Source: an uncultured Rhodospirillales bacterium (GTDB lineage Bacteria; Pseudomonadota; Alphaproteobacteria; Kiloniellales; Kiloniellaceae). From it: DNA of 57,649 nt. The notes beneath the pieces were generated by a model, which had not been told where the DNA came from, did not search any database, and saw nothing but the letters and a program-made list of their open reading frames with translations. The stretch covers positions 1 to 57,649 of the forward strand of contig CAJXUS010000023.1 in NCBI GenBank assembly GCA_913060675.1, read 5' to 3'. How positions within the stretch are numbered: position 1 is the stretch's first letter; every line of letters begins with the position of its first letter. The position numbers and the translations under genes were made by a program. This document shows, piece after piece, positions 25,418-33,910 of the stretch.

Positions 25418-26287
25418 CTATTCTTCGAGTTCATGACTTTGCCAATAAACATACAAGGCCAGTTTTCGTATGTCGGCTTTGGATAAACGGTTTTCCCACG
25501 AGGGCATAACACCCTTTCGACCGTGCCAGATGGTATCGGAAAGGGTTTGTGCATCCCCACCATAAATCCAGAAATTATCCGTTAGAATGGGGGCGCCGCT
25601 TTCAAGCCCGCCTTCGCCGCCATCCCCGTGACACCCAGAACAGTTCTCTTCGAATAACTCTGTGCCGGAAGCGAGCAGGGCTTCATCATGCGGCTGGCCT
25701 GAAATCGACTGAACATAAGCAACCAACTCCGAGATCTCTTCCTTGGTCAAAATCTCGTCACGACCAAAGGCGGTCATTTCTGCGTAGCGTTCTTCATCAT
25801 GGCCAGAGTTGATGCCATATAAAATGGTGGCTTCAATCTCTTCTGGTAAATCAGACCAGAGCCAGGCCTCATCCTTGAGGTTTGGAAACTTGGTTTGTCC
25901 CTCTAGGTCGGCGCCATGACACGCCCCACAATTATCGGCAAACAAAACAGACGCACTGGTTTCATACTGCTTCCGAATGGCCGTGTTTTCAGCCAGTTCA
26001 TCAATCGGCAAAGAAAAAAGCGTCGCTATGGAAACTTCACGTTCATTGGAACTGGATTGTAGTATGTCGATCACTTCTTCACGCGAAGAGTAACCCGTTA
26101 AGCCGCGTGTGAAGTCGGTTACATAAGGCCAGGCGGGGTAGAGCACCCAGTAACAAATAGAAAACAGAATTGTTAATTGGTACGACCATGTGACGACGCG
26201 GGGAATGGGGGTGTTAAGCTCTTTAATACCGTCCCACTCGTGGCCTGTTGTGTCCTGGCCACTTACTTTATCATGTTCTATTTGCAT
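25418..26287 (-). CDS. ccoP: cbb3 oxidase diheme subunit CcoP
   Basis: A 289-residue membrane-anchored diheme cytochrome c. Seen: N-terminal NTPIPRVVTWSYQLTILFSICYWVLYPAWP anchor, two heme c sites CGACH (120-124) and CSGCH (216-220), and later Met ligands (AEMTAFG; GVMPSW). Transfers electrons from cytochrome c to CcoO/CcoN in the periplasm. Overlaps ccoQ by ten bases. Confidence 0.95.
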   Translation of the reverse strand: MQIEHDKVSGQDTTGHEWDGIKELNTPIPRVVTWSYQLTILFSICYWVLYPAWPYVTDFTRGLTGYSSREEVIDILQSSSNEREVSIATLFSLPIDELAENTAIRKQYETSASVLFADNCGACHGADLEGQTKFPNLKDEAWLWSDLPEEIEATILYGINSGHDEERYAEMTAFGRDEILTKEEISELVAYVQSISGQPHDEALLASGTELFEENCSGCHGDGGEGGLESGAPILTDNFWIYGGDAQTLSDTIWHGRKGVMPSWENRLSKADIRKLALYVYWQSHELEE

Positions 26288-26442
26288 GGTTTGTCATCTT
26301 CTCGTAGGGGCCATTTTGCAGCATCATCATAACCTTTGCGTTTGCTCGGCCAGTAAATCCATATAACTGCGGCGAAAAACACGACAAATAAGTAGAGTGC
26401 TCCCCAGGTTTTGGAGAAGACGAGAACTTCATCATGGATCAT
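26278..26442 (-). CDS. ccoQ: cbb3 oxidase subunit CcoQ
   Basis: A 54-residue single-helix subunit: a short N-terminus (MIHDEVLVFSKTWG), a hydrophobic helix, and the conserved IYWPSKRKGYDDAAKWPL junction that marks CcoQ/FixQ. Starts in an ATGA overlap with the ccoO stop and ends inside the first codons of ccoP, so all three are translationally coupled. Recovered by hand. Confidence 0.92.
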   Translation of the reverse strand: MIHDEVLVFSKTWGALYLFVVFFAAVIWIYWPSKRKGYDDAAKWPLREDDKPCK

Positions 26443-27170
26443 CTTACCAACTCCTCTTTCTTCAGAGCGTCAACTTCGACAAGTGTGCCAAGCATCTGCA
26501 AATAAGCGACCAGGGCATCCATTTCACTCACGCGGTCTCTGTTGCCATCGAAATCACGGATATTGATGCCCTCGCCATAGCGCTCAATGATTTCATCTTC
26601 GAATTCAGCTTCGGGGTCAGCTTGAGCAGCCGTATCCTTAATCGCGTTTTCTATGTGCTCTTCGCCATAGGGAACCCCAACGCGTGATTGCGCCACTAAC
26701 GCAGCTCTCATTTTATCCGTGTCAAGGTTGGTATCGGCCAAAAATCCGTAACCAGGCATGACCGAACCTTTGACCACTTCTCGAGGTGCCTTCAAATGCG
26801 CGACGTGCCAGTCATCTGAATATTTGCCACCAATTCGTGCCAAATCAGGCCCTGTGCGTTTGGATCCCCATTGGAAGGGATGGTCGTACATGCTCTCCGC
26901 GGCCAGACTAAAGCTGCCGTAACGATCGACATCAGACTTTAAGGTCCGGATCATCTGGCTATGGCAGGCATAACATCCTTCGCGAACATAAATATCCCGA
27001 CCGGCCAGCTCTAACGGGGTGTAGACCCGCATGCCCTCAACTTTTTCCACTGTATTATCGATTGTAAACAGCGGGGCAATTTCAAAAAGTCCGCCCAAAG
27101 AGGCTACCAGTAAAATCATTATGGTGAACTTCAGTGAATGACGTTCAAGTTTTTGGTGTGCAGTAGACAT
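26439..27170 (-). CDS. ccoO: cbb3 oxidase monoheme subunit CcoO
   Basis: A 243-residue membrane-anchored monoheme cytochrome c. Seen: N-terminal helix (FTIMILLVASLGGLFEIAPLF), TPLELAGRDIYVREGCYACHSQMIR with heme site CYACH (66-70), GSKRTGPDLARIGGKY and the Met ligand region SVMPGYGFL. Ends with the usual MDALVAYLQMLGT. Two bases separate it from ccoN. Confidence 0.95.
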   Translation of the reverse strand: MSTAHQKLERHSLKFTIMILLVASLGGLFEIAPLFTIDNTVEKVEGMRVYTPLELAGRDIYVREGCYACHSQMIRTLKSDVDRYGSFSLAAESMYDHPFQWGSKRTGPDLARIGGKYSDDWHVAHLKAPREVVKGSVMPGYGFLADTNLDTDKMRAALVAQSRVGVPYGEEHIENAIKDTAAQADPEAEFEDEIIERYGEGINIRDFDGNRDRVSEMDALVAYLQMLGTLVEVDALKKEELVR

Positions 27171-27172
27171 GA

Positions 27173-28786
27173 TTATTCCCCTGCTGCGACTGGTAAGTTG
27201 TTGGATTGCTGTGGGGCTTTTCTTGGGCCTTGAACGGTCATGTAGATATTGTAGGCCCCAATTAATGCACCGATAAGGTAAAGCAGTCCGCCGATTGCCC
27301 GAGCAATGTAATACCCGTGCATGGCGTCTACACTGTCCATAAAGGAATAGAGGAAGTTGCCTTCGCCATCATAAGTCTGCCACATCAATGACTGTGTAAT
27401 ACCACTGTTCCACATGGCACCGACGTAGATAAATGTACCGGTTAATGCCAACCAGAAATGCCATGCTTCTAAACGAATTGAATACACACCATCGCGTTTC
27501 CAAATCCACGGCACCATCTTGTACATGGATCCAAAGGTGATAAAGGCGACCCAGCCAAGAGCACCGGCATGGACATGGCCAATGGTCCAGTCTGTATAGT
27601 GGCTCAAGGAATTTACTGGCTTGATCGCCATGAATGATCCCTCAAATGTCGTGAGGCCATAAAACAGGACCGCCACCATCATAAATCGGATGGCAGGATC
27701 GGTACGGACCTTATCCCACGCACCATTGAGAGTTAATATCGCATTGAAAACAGATGCCCAACTCGGCACGATGAGGATGACAGACATCGTCATGCCCAAA
27801 ATCTGCACCCAGTCGGGGAGGGCGGTGTAATGCAGGTGGTGAGAGCCAACCCAGAGATACAAAAATGTAATGCCCCAAAAGCCGACAATGGACATGCGAT
27901 AAGAATAAATAGGACGGTTGGCCGCTTTGGGTAAAAAGTAGTAAACCATCCCCAGAAAACCTGCGGTTAAGAAGAAACCAGCAGCGTTGTGCCCGTACCA
28001 CCACTGGGTCATTGCATCTTGGACACCAGAAAATAGGGAGTAGCTTTTGGTGTATTCAAGACCAAAAGGCACGACCAGATTGTTGACGATATGCAACATT
28101 GCAATGACAACGATAAAAGCCAGGTAATACCAGTTTGCGACATAGATATGAGGTTCGGTGCGACGCGCCAAAGTACGCATGTAAATCCAGAAATAGCCGA
28201 GCCAGACAATCAGCAGTAGTATATCGGCATACCATTCCGGTTCAGCGTATTCACGTCCTTGGGTGATGCCCAAGGGATATCCGGTTACCGCGAGTAAAAC
28301 GAAAAGGTTGTAGCCTCCAAAAACCAACCAGCCCAGATAACCACCCGCAAGACGTGCACGCGATGTCCGCTGTACCACATAAAATGACGTCGACATTAAT
28401 GCATTGCCAGCAAAGCCAAAAATGACAGCTGTGGTATGGATTGGACGGATCCGCCCAAAATTAGTCCAGGGCAAATCACCGTTCAGATCTGGATAGGCAA
28501 GCTGCCATGCCAGAACGTCACCGACAGTAAAGCCGATTATTCCCCAGAATAAACAACCGAGTACGCCCCATTTTATGACTTCATCATTGTATTCCAGACT
28601 CTTTGGTTCAAGAGGCCTGTTCATACGACGAACAACAGTCAGAACGGCCCAAGCTGAAAAGAATATCATCAGCCAGCCATGAAGAAGAAATCCGGTTTCG
28701 CTTGTGTAAAGAACGACAATTGCCCCTGTTATCAAAACAAGGAGTGAGCAAATGAGTGCCGTTATGTTTTCTGTTATCTTGGTCAT
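27173..28786 (-). CDS. ccoN: cbb3 oxidase catalytic subunit CcoN
   Basis: A 537-residue C-type heme-copper oxidase subunit I with about 13 membrane helices, reducing O2 at high affinity. Seen: RPIHTTAVIFGFAGNAL (low-spin heme His), QWWYGHNAAGFFLTAGFLGMVYYFLPK (CuB His and the helix VII Tyr specific for C-type), VGSHHLHYTALPDW (CuB His pair) and HYTDWTIGHVHAGALGW (heme ligands). First gene of ccoNOQP. A degenerate FNR/FixK-like site lies about 100 bases upstream. Confidence 0.96.
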   Translation of the reverse strand: MTKITENITALICSLLVLITGAIVVLYTSETGFLLHGWLMIFFSAWAVLTVVRRMNRPLEPKSLEYNDEVIKWGVLGCLFWGIIGFTVGDVLAWQLAYPDLNGDLPWTNFGRIRPIHTTAVIFGFAGNALMSTSFYVVQRTSRARLAGGYLGWLVFGGYNLFVLLAVTGYPLGITQGREYAEPEWYADILLLIVWLGYFWIYMRTLARRTEPHIYVANWYYLAFIVVIAMLHIVNNLVVPFGLEYTKSYSLFSGVQDAMTQWWYGHNAAGFFLTAGFLGMVYYFLPKAANRPIYSYRMSIVGFWGITFLYLWVGSHHLHYTALPDWVQILGMTMSVILIVPSWASVFNAILTLNGAWDKVRTDPAIRFMMVAVLFYGLTTFEGSFMAIKPVNSLSHYTDWTIGHVHAGALGWVAFITFGSMYKMVPWIWKRDGVYSIRLEAWHFWLALTGTFIYVGAMWNSGITQSLMWQTYDGEGNFLYSFMDSVDAMHGYYIARAIGGLLYLIGALIGAYNIYMTVQGPRKAPQQSNNLPVAAGE

Positions 28787-28884
28787 TTCTGACCTTCCTT
28801 TTTCAGGATTTATATATCCGTAGTGTCAAAGTGAGAACGTTAGCTGGTCCAGATCTAGAGCAGAAAAGTTCAAGTAATCGCGTT

Positions 28885-28898
28885 TTCAATGAGGTCAA
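28885..28898. promoter_or_regulatory. Weak FNR/FixK-like box upstream of ccoN
   Basis: TTCAA-TGAG-GTCAA has the TTGAT-N4-ATCAA layout with seven of ten half-site bases matching. cbb3 operons in alphaproteobacteria are usually under FNR/FixK/Anr control, but this match is weak and overlaps the end of the upstream gene region. Confidence 0.3.
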
Positions 28899-28901
28899 AA
28901 T

Positions 28902-29726
28902 CTATGCATGACCAATTTTTTTATTTTCACTGGCCCGGTCTCTGGCTGGGTCCATGGTCGGGTCGTCAACGGGAGGAGCAAACTTTACGAAAACATCGCT
29001 ATAGGCATGCCATGACGCATAGGCCAAAACGGGAAAGATGACGATCATCAACAACATTCCCGACATGAAACCGATCAGCGTTAAAACAGTGATTACCGTA
29101 GCCCAGCGAACGATTAACAAGAAATTATGCGTCGAGGCGCTGAAGCTTTTCCCCATCGCGGTAAAAGCATCGATTGGCCGAGCAACAAGCATGGGGAGAG
29201 AGAACACCGTAATTGCAAAGGTAAATGCTGCAAATAACCCTCCAACCAGAGTTCCCACTATTATGAGAGACAAGCCTGACTGGGTCAGGAACAACGTCTG
29301 TAGCAGGTCTAAAAAGCCTGGAAATGGTTTGAGGCCATAAAAGAGTGCAAACAGGATTGTCGCTGCTCTAATCCACATCATGAAGAGAACCATCATAATA
29401 ATGCCGACCATGATAATTTGCCCTGGGGCTTCTATTTTGGTCGGGATGTCACTGTCTTGTTGCCTGCTTTTTTGGTACAGGCCCACCGCAACCAAAGGGC
29501 TAACGAGCATAATTCCCGAAAGAGCAGGAAGGAGCATCCATGCGTATCCCCCCACACTTAACCCTATGACTAATCCCCAACAAAAAAGAACAAAGCCAAC
29601 CCCATATCCTAAGGATATTACCGGGCTCGCTTGAAAGTCTTTCCACCCGTTTATGAGCCAGGTTTGTATTAACCCATTCGTTTGATCATTATTAAGTATT
29701 GGCGTCGCCGTGGGTTGAACATTCAT
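28902..29726 (-). CDS. DUF2189 membrane protein
   Basis: A 274-residue inner-membrane protein with six predicted helices. The INGWKDFQASPVISLGYGVGF opening and later GWRWL-like positions fit DUF2189, a family of unknown role often found next to terminal oxidase genes in alphaproteobacteria. Its cytoplasmic C-terminus (PPVDDPTMDPARDRAS) is built of 12-base repeats. It stands alone between the NO-reductase-like operon and ccoN, with gaps of about 110 bases on both sides and the same direction. Confidence 0.78.
   Translation of the reverse strand: MNVQPTATPILNNDQTNGLIQTWLINGWKDFQASPVISLGYGVGFVLFCWGLVIGLSVGGYAWMLLPALSGIMLVSPLVAVGLYQKSRQQDSDIPTKIEAPGQIIMVGIIMMVLFMMWIRAATILFALFYGLKPFPGFLDLLQTLFLTQSGLSLIIVGTLVGGLFAAFTFAITVFSLPMLVARPIDAFTAMGKSFSASTHNFLLIVRWATVITVLTLIGFMSGMLLMIVIFPVLAYASWHAYSDVFVKFAPPVDDPTMDPARDRASENKKIGHA
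28932..28967 (-). repeat. 12-nt in-frame tandem repeat at DUF2189 C-terminus
   Basis: Three units on the minus strand, GACGACCCGACC, ATGGACCCAGCC and AGAGACCGGGCC, encode DDPT, MDPA and RDRA near the end of the protein. Confidence 0.65.
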
Positions 29727-29833
29727 AGAATGACATTCTCTTTTAATTCATGAGCTAAAGAAGTTATCGAAAGTCACAACTTCGTATATCTTCACAACAA
29801 AACGTTATCTGTAATCACATCGTGTGTGGCTGA

Positions 29834-30640
29834 TTACGGTTTAATTATTTGCACCTTTGGTTTGGCGGCACTTAGCCAATAACCAACTCCCATGATTATC
29901 GATCCGGCAAAGGCGTTTCCTAGGGTGACGATACTCAGATTTCGAAAAGCACCGGCAAGAGAGATTTTATCGGGATGGTCAGAGAGCAGGGCGACGGTGA
30001 AAACAGTCATGTTTGCAACGCTATGTTCAAACCCGGCCGCGATAAACGCATAGAGACACCACGAAATAATGATGCATTTGAAGACATCATTGGAACTTCG
30101 CGCAGAACACCATAAGGCGAGGCAAACAAGCCAGTTGCACAAAATAGCGCGGGTAAAGAGCTCAAGCGCGGGGGCATTCATCTTCTTCGCAGCTAGTTTA
30201 TGCAACAAAACGGGCATATCGGTATCGAGAATAAGTCCCCCACCGCCGAGGACAAACAAGAGAGCGAGCAAACCTGCACCAACAAGATTGCCAGACCAAC
30301 TGGCCATCCAGCAGCGGGCCAAAGCCCCAAATCCTGTGCGCCCGGTGAGCCAACCAAACGTCATATACATGGTATGCCCAGTGAATAACTCCGCGCCTGC
30401 AAAAACGACCAGAGTCAAGGCAATCCCGAAACTCACCCCCATTACAACAGGGCGAATTGAGGCATCAATTCCCTGCCCAACAGATAGAATGAGCAAGATG
30501 CCGACCCCGACATAAGCGCCAGCTTTCATCGCTAGAATGAAAAAACCAAGCGGGTTATTGCGAAAACTTTCATCTTTAGAGAAAGCTGTTTCAGAAAACC
30601 CAAGTACTGTATCTTTATAAGTCATTTTTAATTCGCTCAA
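29834..30640 (-). CDS. Formate/nitrite transporter family channel
   Basis: A 268-residue pentameric channel-type protein of the FNT family (FocA/NirC/HSC). Seen: six membrane helices, GVGILLILSVGQG, the AGAELFTGHTMYMTFG block (FNT signature AELFTGN region, with His in place of Asn), WSGNLVGAGLLA, CNWLVCLALWCS (second signature), and FEHSVANMTVF. It shares a four-base overlap with the gene before it and so belongs to the NsrR-linked operon; nitrite is the more likely cargo here, by context. Confidence 0.9.
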   Translation of the reverse strand: MSELKMTYKDTVLGFSETAFSKDESFRNNPLGFFILAMKAGAYVGVGILLILSVGQGIDASIRPVVMGVSFGIALTLVVFAGAELFTGHTMYMTFGWLTGRTGFGALARCWMASWSGNLVGAGLLALLFVLGGGGLILDTDMPVLLHKLAAKKMNAPALELFTRAILCNWLVCLALWCSARSSNDVFKCIIISWCLYAFIAAGFEHSVANMTVFTVALLSDHPDKISLAGAFRNLSIVTLGNAFAGSIIMGVGYWLSAAKPKVQIIKP

Positions 30641-31242
30641 TCGACTGCAGGGTGGCTGGACATGGAAGAAGTCCCCTCATAAGAAAGATGTTGTGACCGT
30701 GTACGTTGAGGGGGGCGTTGAGTGGGGGCGCCAAAAATGAGCGGCCAACTCCAGTAAAGGGATAGGGCGATGGCGACAAAGAAGAAGCCATAGCCAAGGT
30801 TTTGCTGATCCGTAACAAGGTAAGAATTACAAATTCGGATCGGTGCGTGAATGTAGAGAAAAGCAAGTATTCCAAGCATGGAAATTGCGTTTGCTTTGAG
30901 GAAACCCCGCAGGACGGGATGAATGTGCTTCCAGCTTAGGGCTAGAGGAGCACCAACCAGAAGTGGCAAGGACACAAATTTAGCCACATCGTACCAAGTC
31001 GATGACAAAGCAGCATCGATACTCCGGGGCAGCATCCAGTATATGAGGGTGACTAGCGCAATAATGAGATAAACGTAGGCGATATCTTTTGAAATCGTAA
31101 TCCGAGAGGCTACTAAACCTCCCGATAGGAGGAGCAGCGGAATTTGGACAAGCACATGCAATACCGGGTCACTCACAACAAAGGGTGACAGGGCAAAAGC
31201 TGAGGCCATAAAAACTGCTGCTACTCCATAACGGAACATCAT
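30637..31242 (-). CDS. Polytopic membrane protein, oxidase-assembly-like
   Basis: A 201-residue inner-membrane protein with six hydrophobic segments. Features: VLVQIPLLLLSGGLVASR, a WYDVAKF turn, and RICNSYLVTDQQNLGYGFFFVAIALSLYW. The last motif faintly recalls the D-Q-x-L-G turn of CtaG-like assembly factors, but this is weak. The operon (subunits I and II plus SCO upstream, FNT downstream, four-base overlaps both sides) suggests a role in making or stabilising that enzyme. The tail (TQRPPQRTRSQHLSYEGTSS) is cytoplasmic and disordered. Confidence 0.7.
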   Translation of the reverse strand: MMFRYGVAAVFMASAFALSPFVVSDPVLHVLVQIPLLLLSGGLVASRITISKDIAYVYLIIALVTLIYWMLPRSIDAALSSTWYDVAKFVSLPLLVGAPLALSWKHIHPVLRGFLKANAISMLGILAFLYIHAPIRICNSYLVTDQQNLGYGFFFVAIALSLYWSWPLIFGAPTQRPPQRTRSQHLSYEGTSSMSSHPAVD

Positions 31243-31847
31243 GAGCTCTCCAGAACAGTTGCAACAACCTGGTCGACATCATCGGTATCAAAAACTCTTG
31301 AAAACTGACCGTTTTCATCAATCAGATGTATTGCCGTGTTGTGTTCAAACCCACCCCATTCATTGGCGATAACGGTTACGCCAAATAATTCGAGCAGATC
31401 TGACAGGGTCTGATCTTCAGAAAGGGAAACCGGGCGGGCAACAGTCCAAAGCGTACCGTCCGCATTATGAGCCTCCCCATAATAAGAAAGTTGCTCGGGG
31501 GTATCCTGCTCGGGGTCAAAACTAATGGAAATCATCCGAACATCAGCATTTTCTAATGCCAGTTGATCGCGAATTTCAGAAAAATCAAACGCTGCGACCT
31601 GACAAATATCCCCACAGGACGTGTATATGAATTCCACCAATACGGTTTCATTTTTTTGCGGGAGTAACGGGATCGCCGCTCCGTCCATTGCCTGGAGATA
31701 AGTCTCAGGTACAGATCGTGGATTTTCCGCAACAGAAATTCGTCGCGCTTCTTCTGCTGTAATAGCGCGAAGTCCGTCTGTGGCCTGCCACAGGAACCCG
31801 CCGCCCATAAGGGCGGCGAGTAGAGGGAATATCAATCTTGTCGTCAT
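31239..31847 (-). CDS. SCO1/SenC-family copper chaperone
   Basis: A 202-residue periplasmic thioredoxin-fold protein anchored by an N-terminal helix. Seen: the copper-binding FIYTSCGDICQVA (CxxxC) and the distal His in FEHNTAIHLIDENGQ, plus SFDPEQDTPEQLSYYGEAH. SCO proteins metallate the CuA site of oxidase subunit II; the CuA-type subunit II encoded first in this operon is the evident client. Four-base overlaps join it to both neighbours. Confidence 0.9.
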   Translation of the reverse strand: MTTRLIFPLLAALMGGGFLWQATDGLRAITAEEARRISVAENPRSVPETYLQAMDGAAIPLLPQKNETVLVEFIYTSCGDICQVAAFDFSEIRDQLALENADVRMISISFDPEQDTPEQLSYYGEAHNADGTLWTVARPVSLSEDQTLSDLLELFGVTVIANEWGGFEHNTAIHLIDENGQFSRVFDTDDVDQVVATVLESS

Positions 31848-33355
31848 GCTTTCTGTCCTAGAGATGGCTGCCCTCCAGAACTCATATCACCAGAATTTTG
31901 GTCCCCAGAGATTTGGTCCCCAGAAGCCTGGTTTTCGAAAATCAGACCCAAAACATAACGGACTACAAATCCAAGGGTCCCGAGCACGACGAGTGCGGCA
32001 AATATGGTTCCCACCCGATCTTGTAGGATCCACTCGGGAAGATGTACTGCCCAACGACGTGGAACAGAGGCTGCGCCAGAGATGAGAAACACGAGAATAA
32101 AGCCGACAGCACCAAACACATAAGTGATAAAGGCTGCTTTATCCAAGCCGGAGAGGGTACGGATGTTTTTGCCGCGAACAAGCCATGCCATAAAGCCAAA
32201 GCTCATCGCTACTTCACCCAAGAGCAAATAGGTATGGAAGTGGCCTGGTACCCATTGGGTGTTATGCATGACCTTGTTTACAGCAATCATGCCGTCGATT
32301 GATGCAGGGATGGAGCCTACGGACCAACCGGCAATGGATATCACCAGTAACGCAGATGTAAGGTCCCACTTCATATTCGACCCGCGGATATAAACACAAA
32401 GTGAAAAGGCGGTAACGGCAAGAAGCGGAATGCCACTAAAATAAGATACTAATTGGCCAGTGATCAGCATCCATGCTGGGAGCACAGTATCTTGAAGCAG
32501 GTGGTGCCAGTAAATGGCCATCACAAAAATCAAAACCACATTCCAGGCTATGGCAAAAATCCGGGTCGTTTTCCAGGGTCTTCCTGTATATTCCGGGATA
32601 ATTTCATACACAGCGACAACGGCCATATAGATCGAAGCGTTGATGAAAACGTGGCCAAAGAAATAGATCAGATTCTTGGCAAGCAGGGCGTCGACTTCAA
32701 ATTCCGGTGCCAGCAAATTAACAATGCTGACGACCAGAACGGCGGCACCAAGCACAATCGCAATCGAGTTAAAGATAACCACGGCTGCTGCTGCAACAAT
32801 TGCTGGGGGAGGGATGTCGTCGGTCTTGCGGCCGAGAATGAGTTGCCATCCCAGAGCATTTGCAAGTCCGCCGAAGCGTTTGATAATTTGGCGCCCAACT
32901 TCGATGTAATAGATAAGGAAACCAACCCCGATAAGGGTGTAACCCAGCATAAAGCTGACCGCTGCGCCAACTTCCCATAAGCCGCCTGACATTGCAGGTA
33001 AGGGGAACAGGAATGTCCATCCACCAGCAAATCCACCTACAAATATCGAGCCGAGAATAAAGACAACACCAGCAATAAACAGGCTCAGAAAAATCCAGAA
33101 CACGGCTTTGGTTAGCGGAATATGACGACCGAGAAAGTACCACATGACTGCGGCACCTGATAAACCTGCGGTTCCCACCATTCCTGCGCCATGGGCGGTC
33201 AAAATTTGGTAAAATAACTCTGGCTCTATATCGAGCCATTCGCCTTGAGCGGCCCGCATTAACAGGCCTAAGACCATCATCAACGCAAAGACTGCACCAG
33301 ATAATATCATGGTGAACTTTACGGCTCCGGATTGAGGGGTATAGCTATAATTCAT
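31844..33355 (-). CDS. Heme-copper oxidoreductase subunit I, NO-reductase-like
   Basis: A 503-residue, 12-helix heme-copper catalytic subunit. Heme and metal ligands are present: TAHGAG (His55), FGHVFIN (CuB/FeB His235), YWHHLL (His284, His285), PGHFHTYLLL (His372 high-spin, His374 low-spin). Four residues after His235, where A- and B-type oxygen reductases carry the cross-linked Tyr (HPEVY) and cNOR carries Glu (HLWVE), there is Asn239. With NsrR-like boxes upstream, a CuA partner, SCO and an FNT channel, it best fits one of the CuA-containing NO reductase classes (sNOR-like). An unusual oxygen reductase remains possible. The C-terminus is five five-residue repeats. Confidence 0.85.
   Translation of the reverse strand: MNYSYTPQSGAVKFTMILSGAVFALMMVLGLLMRAAQGEWLDIEPELFYQILTAHGAGMVGTAGLSGAAVMWYFLGRHIPLTKAVFWIFLSLFIAGVVFILGSIFVGGFAGGWTFLFPLPAMSGGLWEVGAAVSFMLGYTLIGVGFLIYYIEVGRQIIKRFGGLANALGWQLILGRKTDDIPPPAIVAAAAVVIFNSIAIVLGAAVLVVSIVNLLAPEFEVDALLAKNLIYFFGHVFINASIYMAVVAVYEIIPEYTGRPWKTTRIFAIAWNVVLIFVMAIYWHHLLQDTVLPAWMLITGQLVSYFSGIPLLAVTAFSLCVYIRGSNMKWDLTSALLVISIAGWSVGSIPASIDGMIAVNKVMHNTQWVPGHFHTYLLLGEVAMSFGFMAWLVRGKNIRTLSGLDKAAFITYVFGAVGFILVFLISGAASVPRRWAVHLPEWILQDRVGTIFAALVVLGTLGFVVRYVLGLIFENQASGDQISGDQNSGDMSSGGQPSLGQKA
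31853..31927 (-). repeat. 15-nt in-frame tandem repeat at subunit I C-terminus
   Basis: Five 15-base units on the minus strand encode ASGDQ, ISGDQ, NSGDM, SSGGQ and PSLGQ, just before the stop. The TCTGGGGACCA core is strong, and AAATTCTGGTGATAT is shared exactly with the repeat in the MarR gene at 13.06 kb. Confidence 0.92.
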
Positions 33356-33865
33356 TTATTGATCCACCGCTACAACGTTGAATTCATTGGTCATATCGTG
33401 ATGGCTGACACCGCAATATTCCATGCAAAGAACCTGATACAGGCCGGGTTCATCAAAGGTATATGTGACTTTGTTTGTATAACCGGGCATGGCTTGGACC
33501 TGGACCAATAGCTGCATATCGCTGTTGTAAATGCCCATGCCGTGATTGACGTCTTCGGTGGTAACAAAGAAGTTTACAGGCTTGCCAAGCGGCACTTCTT
33601 CGGTGTCGATTTCCCACCACCATTGCCCCCCGGTAACGTTGACAACAATAGCATCTTCACCAGAGGCAATGGCATGGGGCCACTCCCTTAAAGAAGCGAT
33701 AGATATAAAGACGCCAAAGACAACCAGGCCCCAAATAAGTTGGGTGCGGCGCTTGCCGACATTTTCTTGTTGTGGTGGCTTTGAGGCCGCGCGGACCGAT
33801 CTCCAAAACAGTAATGCCACGACAGCCATCACCACCAGAGAAATCGTTAAAATGAGGGGTTGCAT
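33356..33865 (-). CDS. CuA-type subunit II of the heme-copper enzyme
   Basis: A 169-residue protein: N-terminal membrane helix (LILTISLVVMAVVALLFW), second hydrophobic helix (LIWGLVVFGVFISIA) and a periplasmic cupredoxin domain with a complete CuA site, His108 in DVNHGMGIY and C147MEYC151GVSH155HDM158. The aromatic GGQWWWEI is the electron-entry patch. An ATG four codons upstream exists, but GGAG stands six bases before the second ATG, which is therefore chosen. First gene of the operon; subunit I starts directly after its stop. Confidence 0.88.
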   Translation of the reverse strand: MQPLILTISLVVMAVVALLFWRSVRAASKPPQQENVGKRRTQLIWGLVVFGVFISIASLREWPHAIASGEDAIVVNVTGGQWWWEIDTEEVPLGKPVNFFVTTEDVNHGMGIYNSDMQLLVQVQAMPGYTNKVTYTFDEPGLYQVLCMEYCGVSHHDMTNEFNVVAVDQ

Positions 33866-33877
33866 TTGAAACTCCAT

Positions 33878-33900
33878 AAGATGTATTTAATATACATGTT
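33878..33900 (-). promoter_or_regulatory. NsrR-like box 1
   Basis: An 11-1-11 inverted repeat: left half AAGATGTATTT, centre A, right half ATATACATGTT. It matches the known NsrR consensus (ATGYATTT and AAATRCAT halves) at about 20 of 22 positions. It lies just upstream of the subunit II start, where a repressor would block transcription. Not palindromic chance: a second copy follows 33 bases away. Confidence 0.7.
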
Positions 33901-33910
33901 TTCGATTCTA

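Noticed and set aside
28885..28898. Firm FNR/FixK control of ccoN
   Set aside because: Only seven of ten half-site bases match; kept as a weak feature and not as a finding.
32453..32980. Plus-strand 175-codon frame opposite subunit I
   Set aside because: Antisense of a conserved membrane protein; Asn/His-rich and without relatives that I can recognise.
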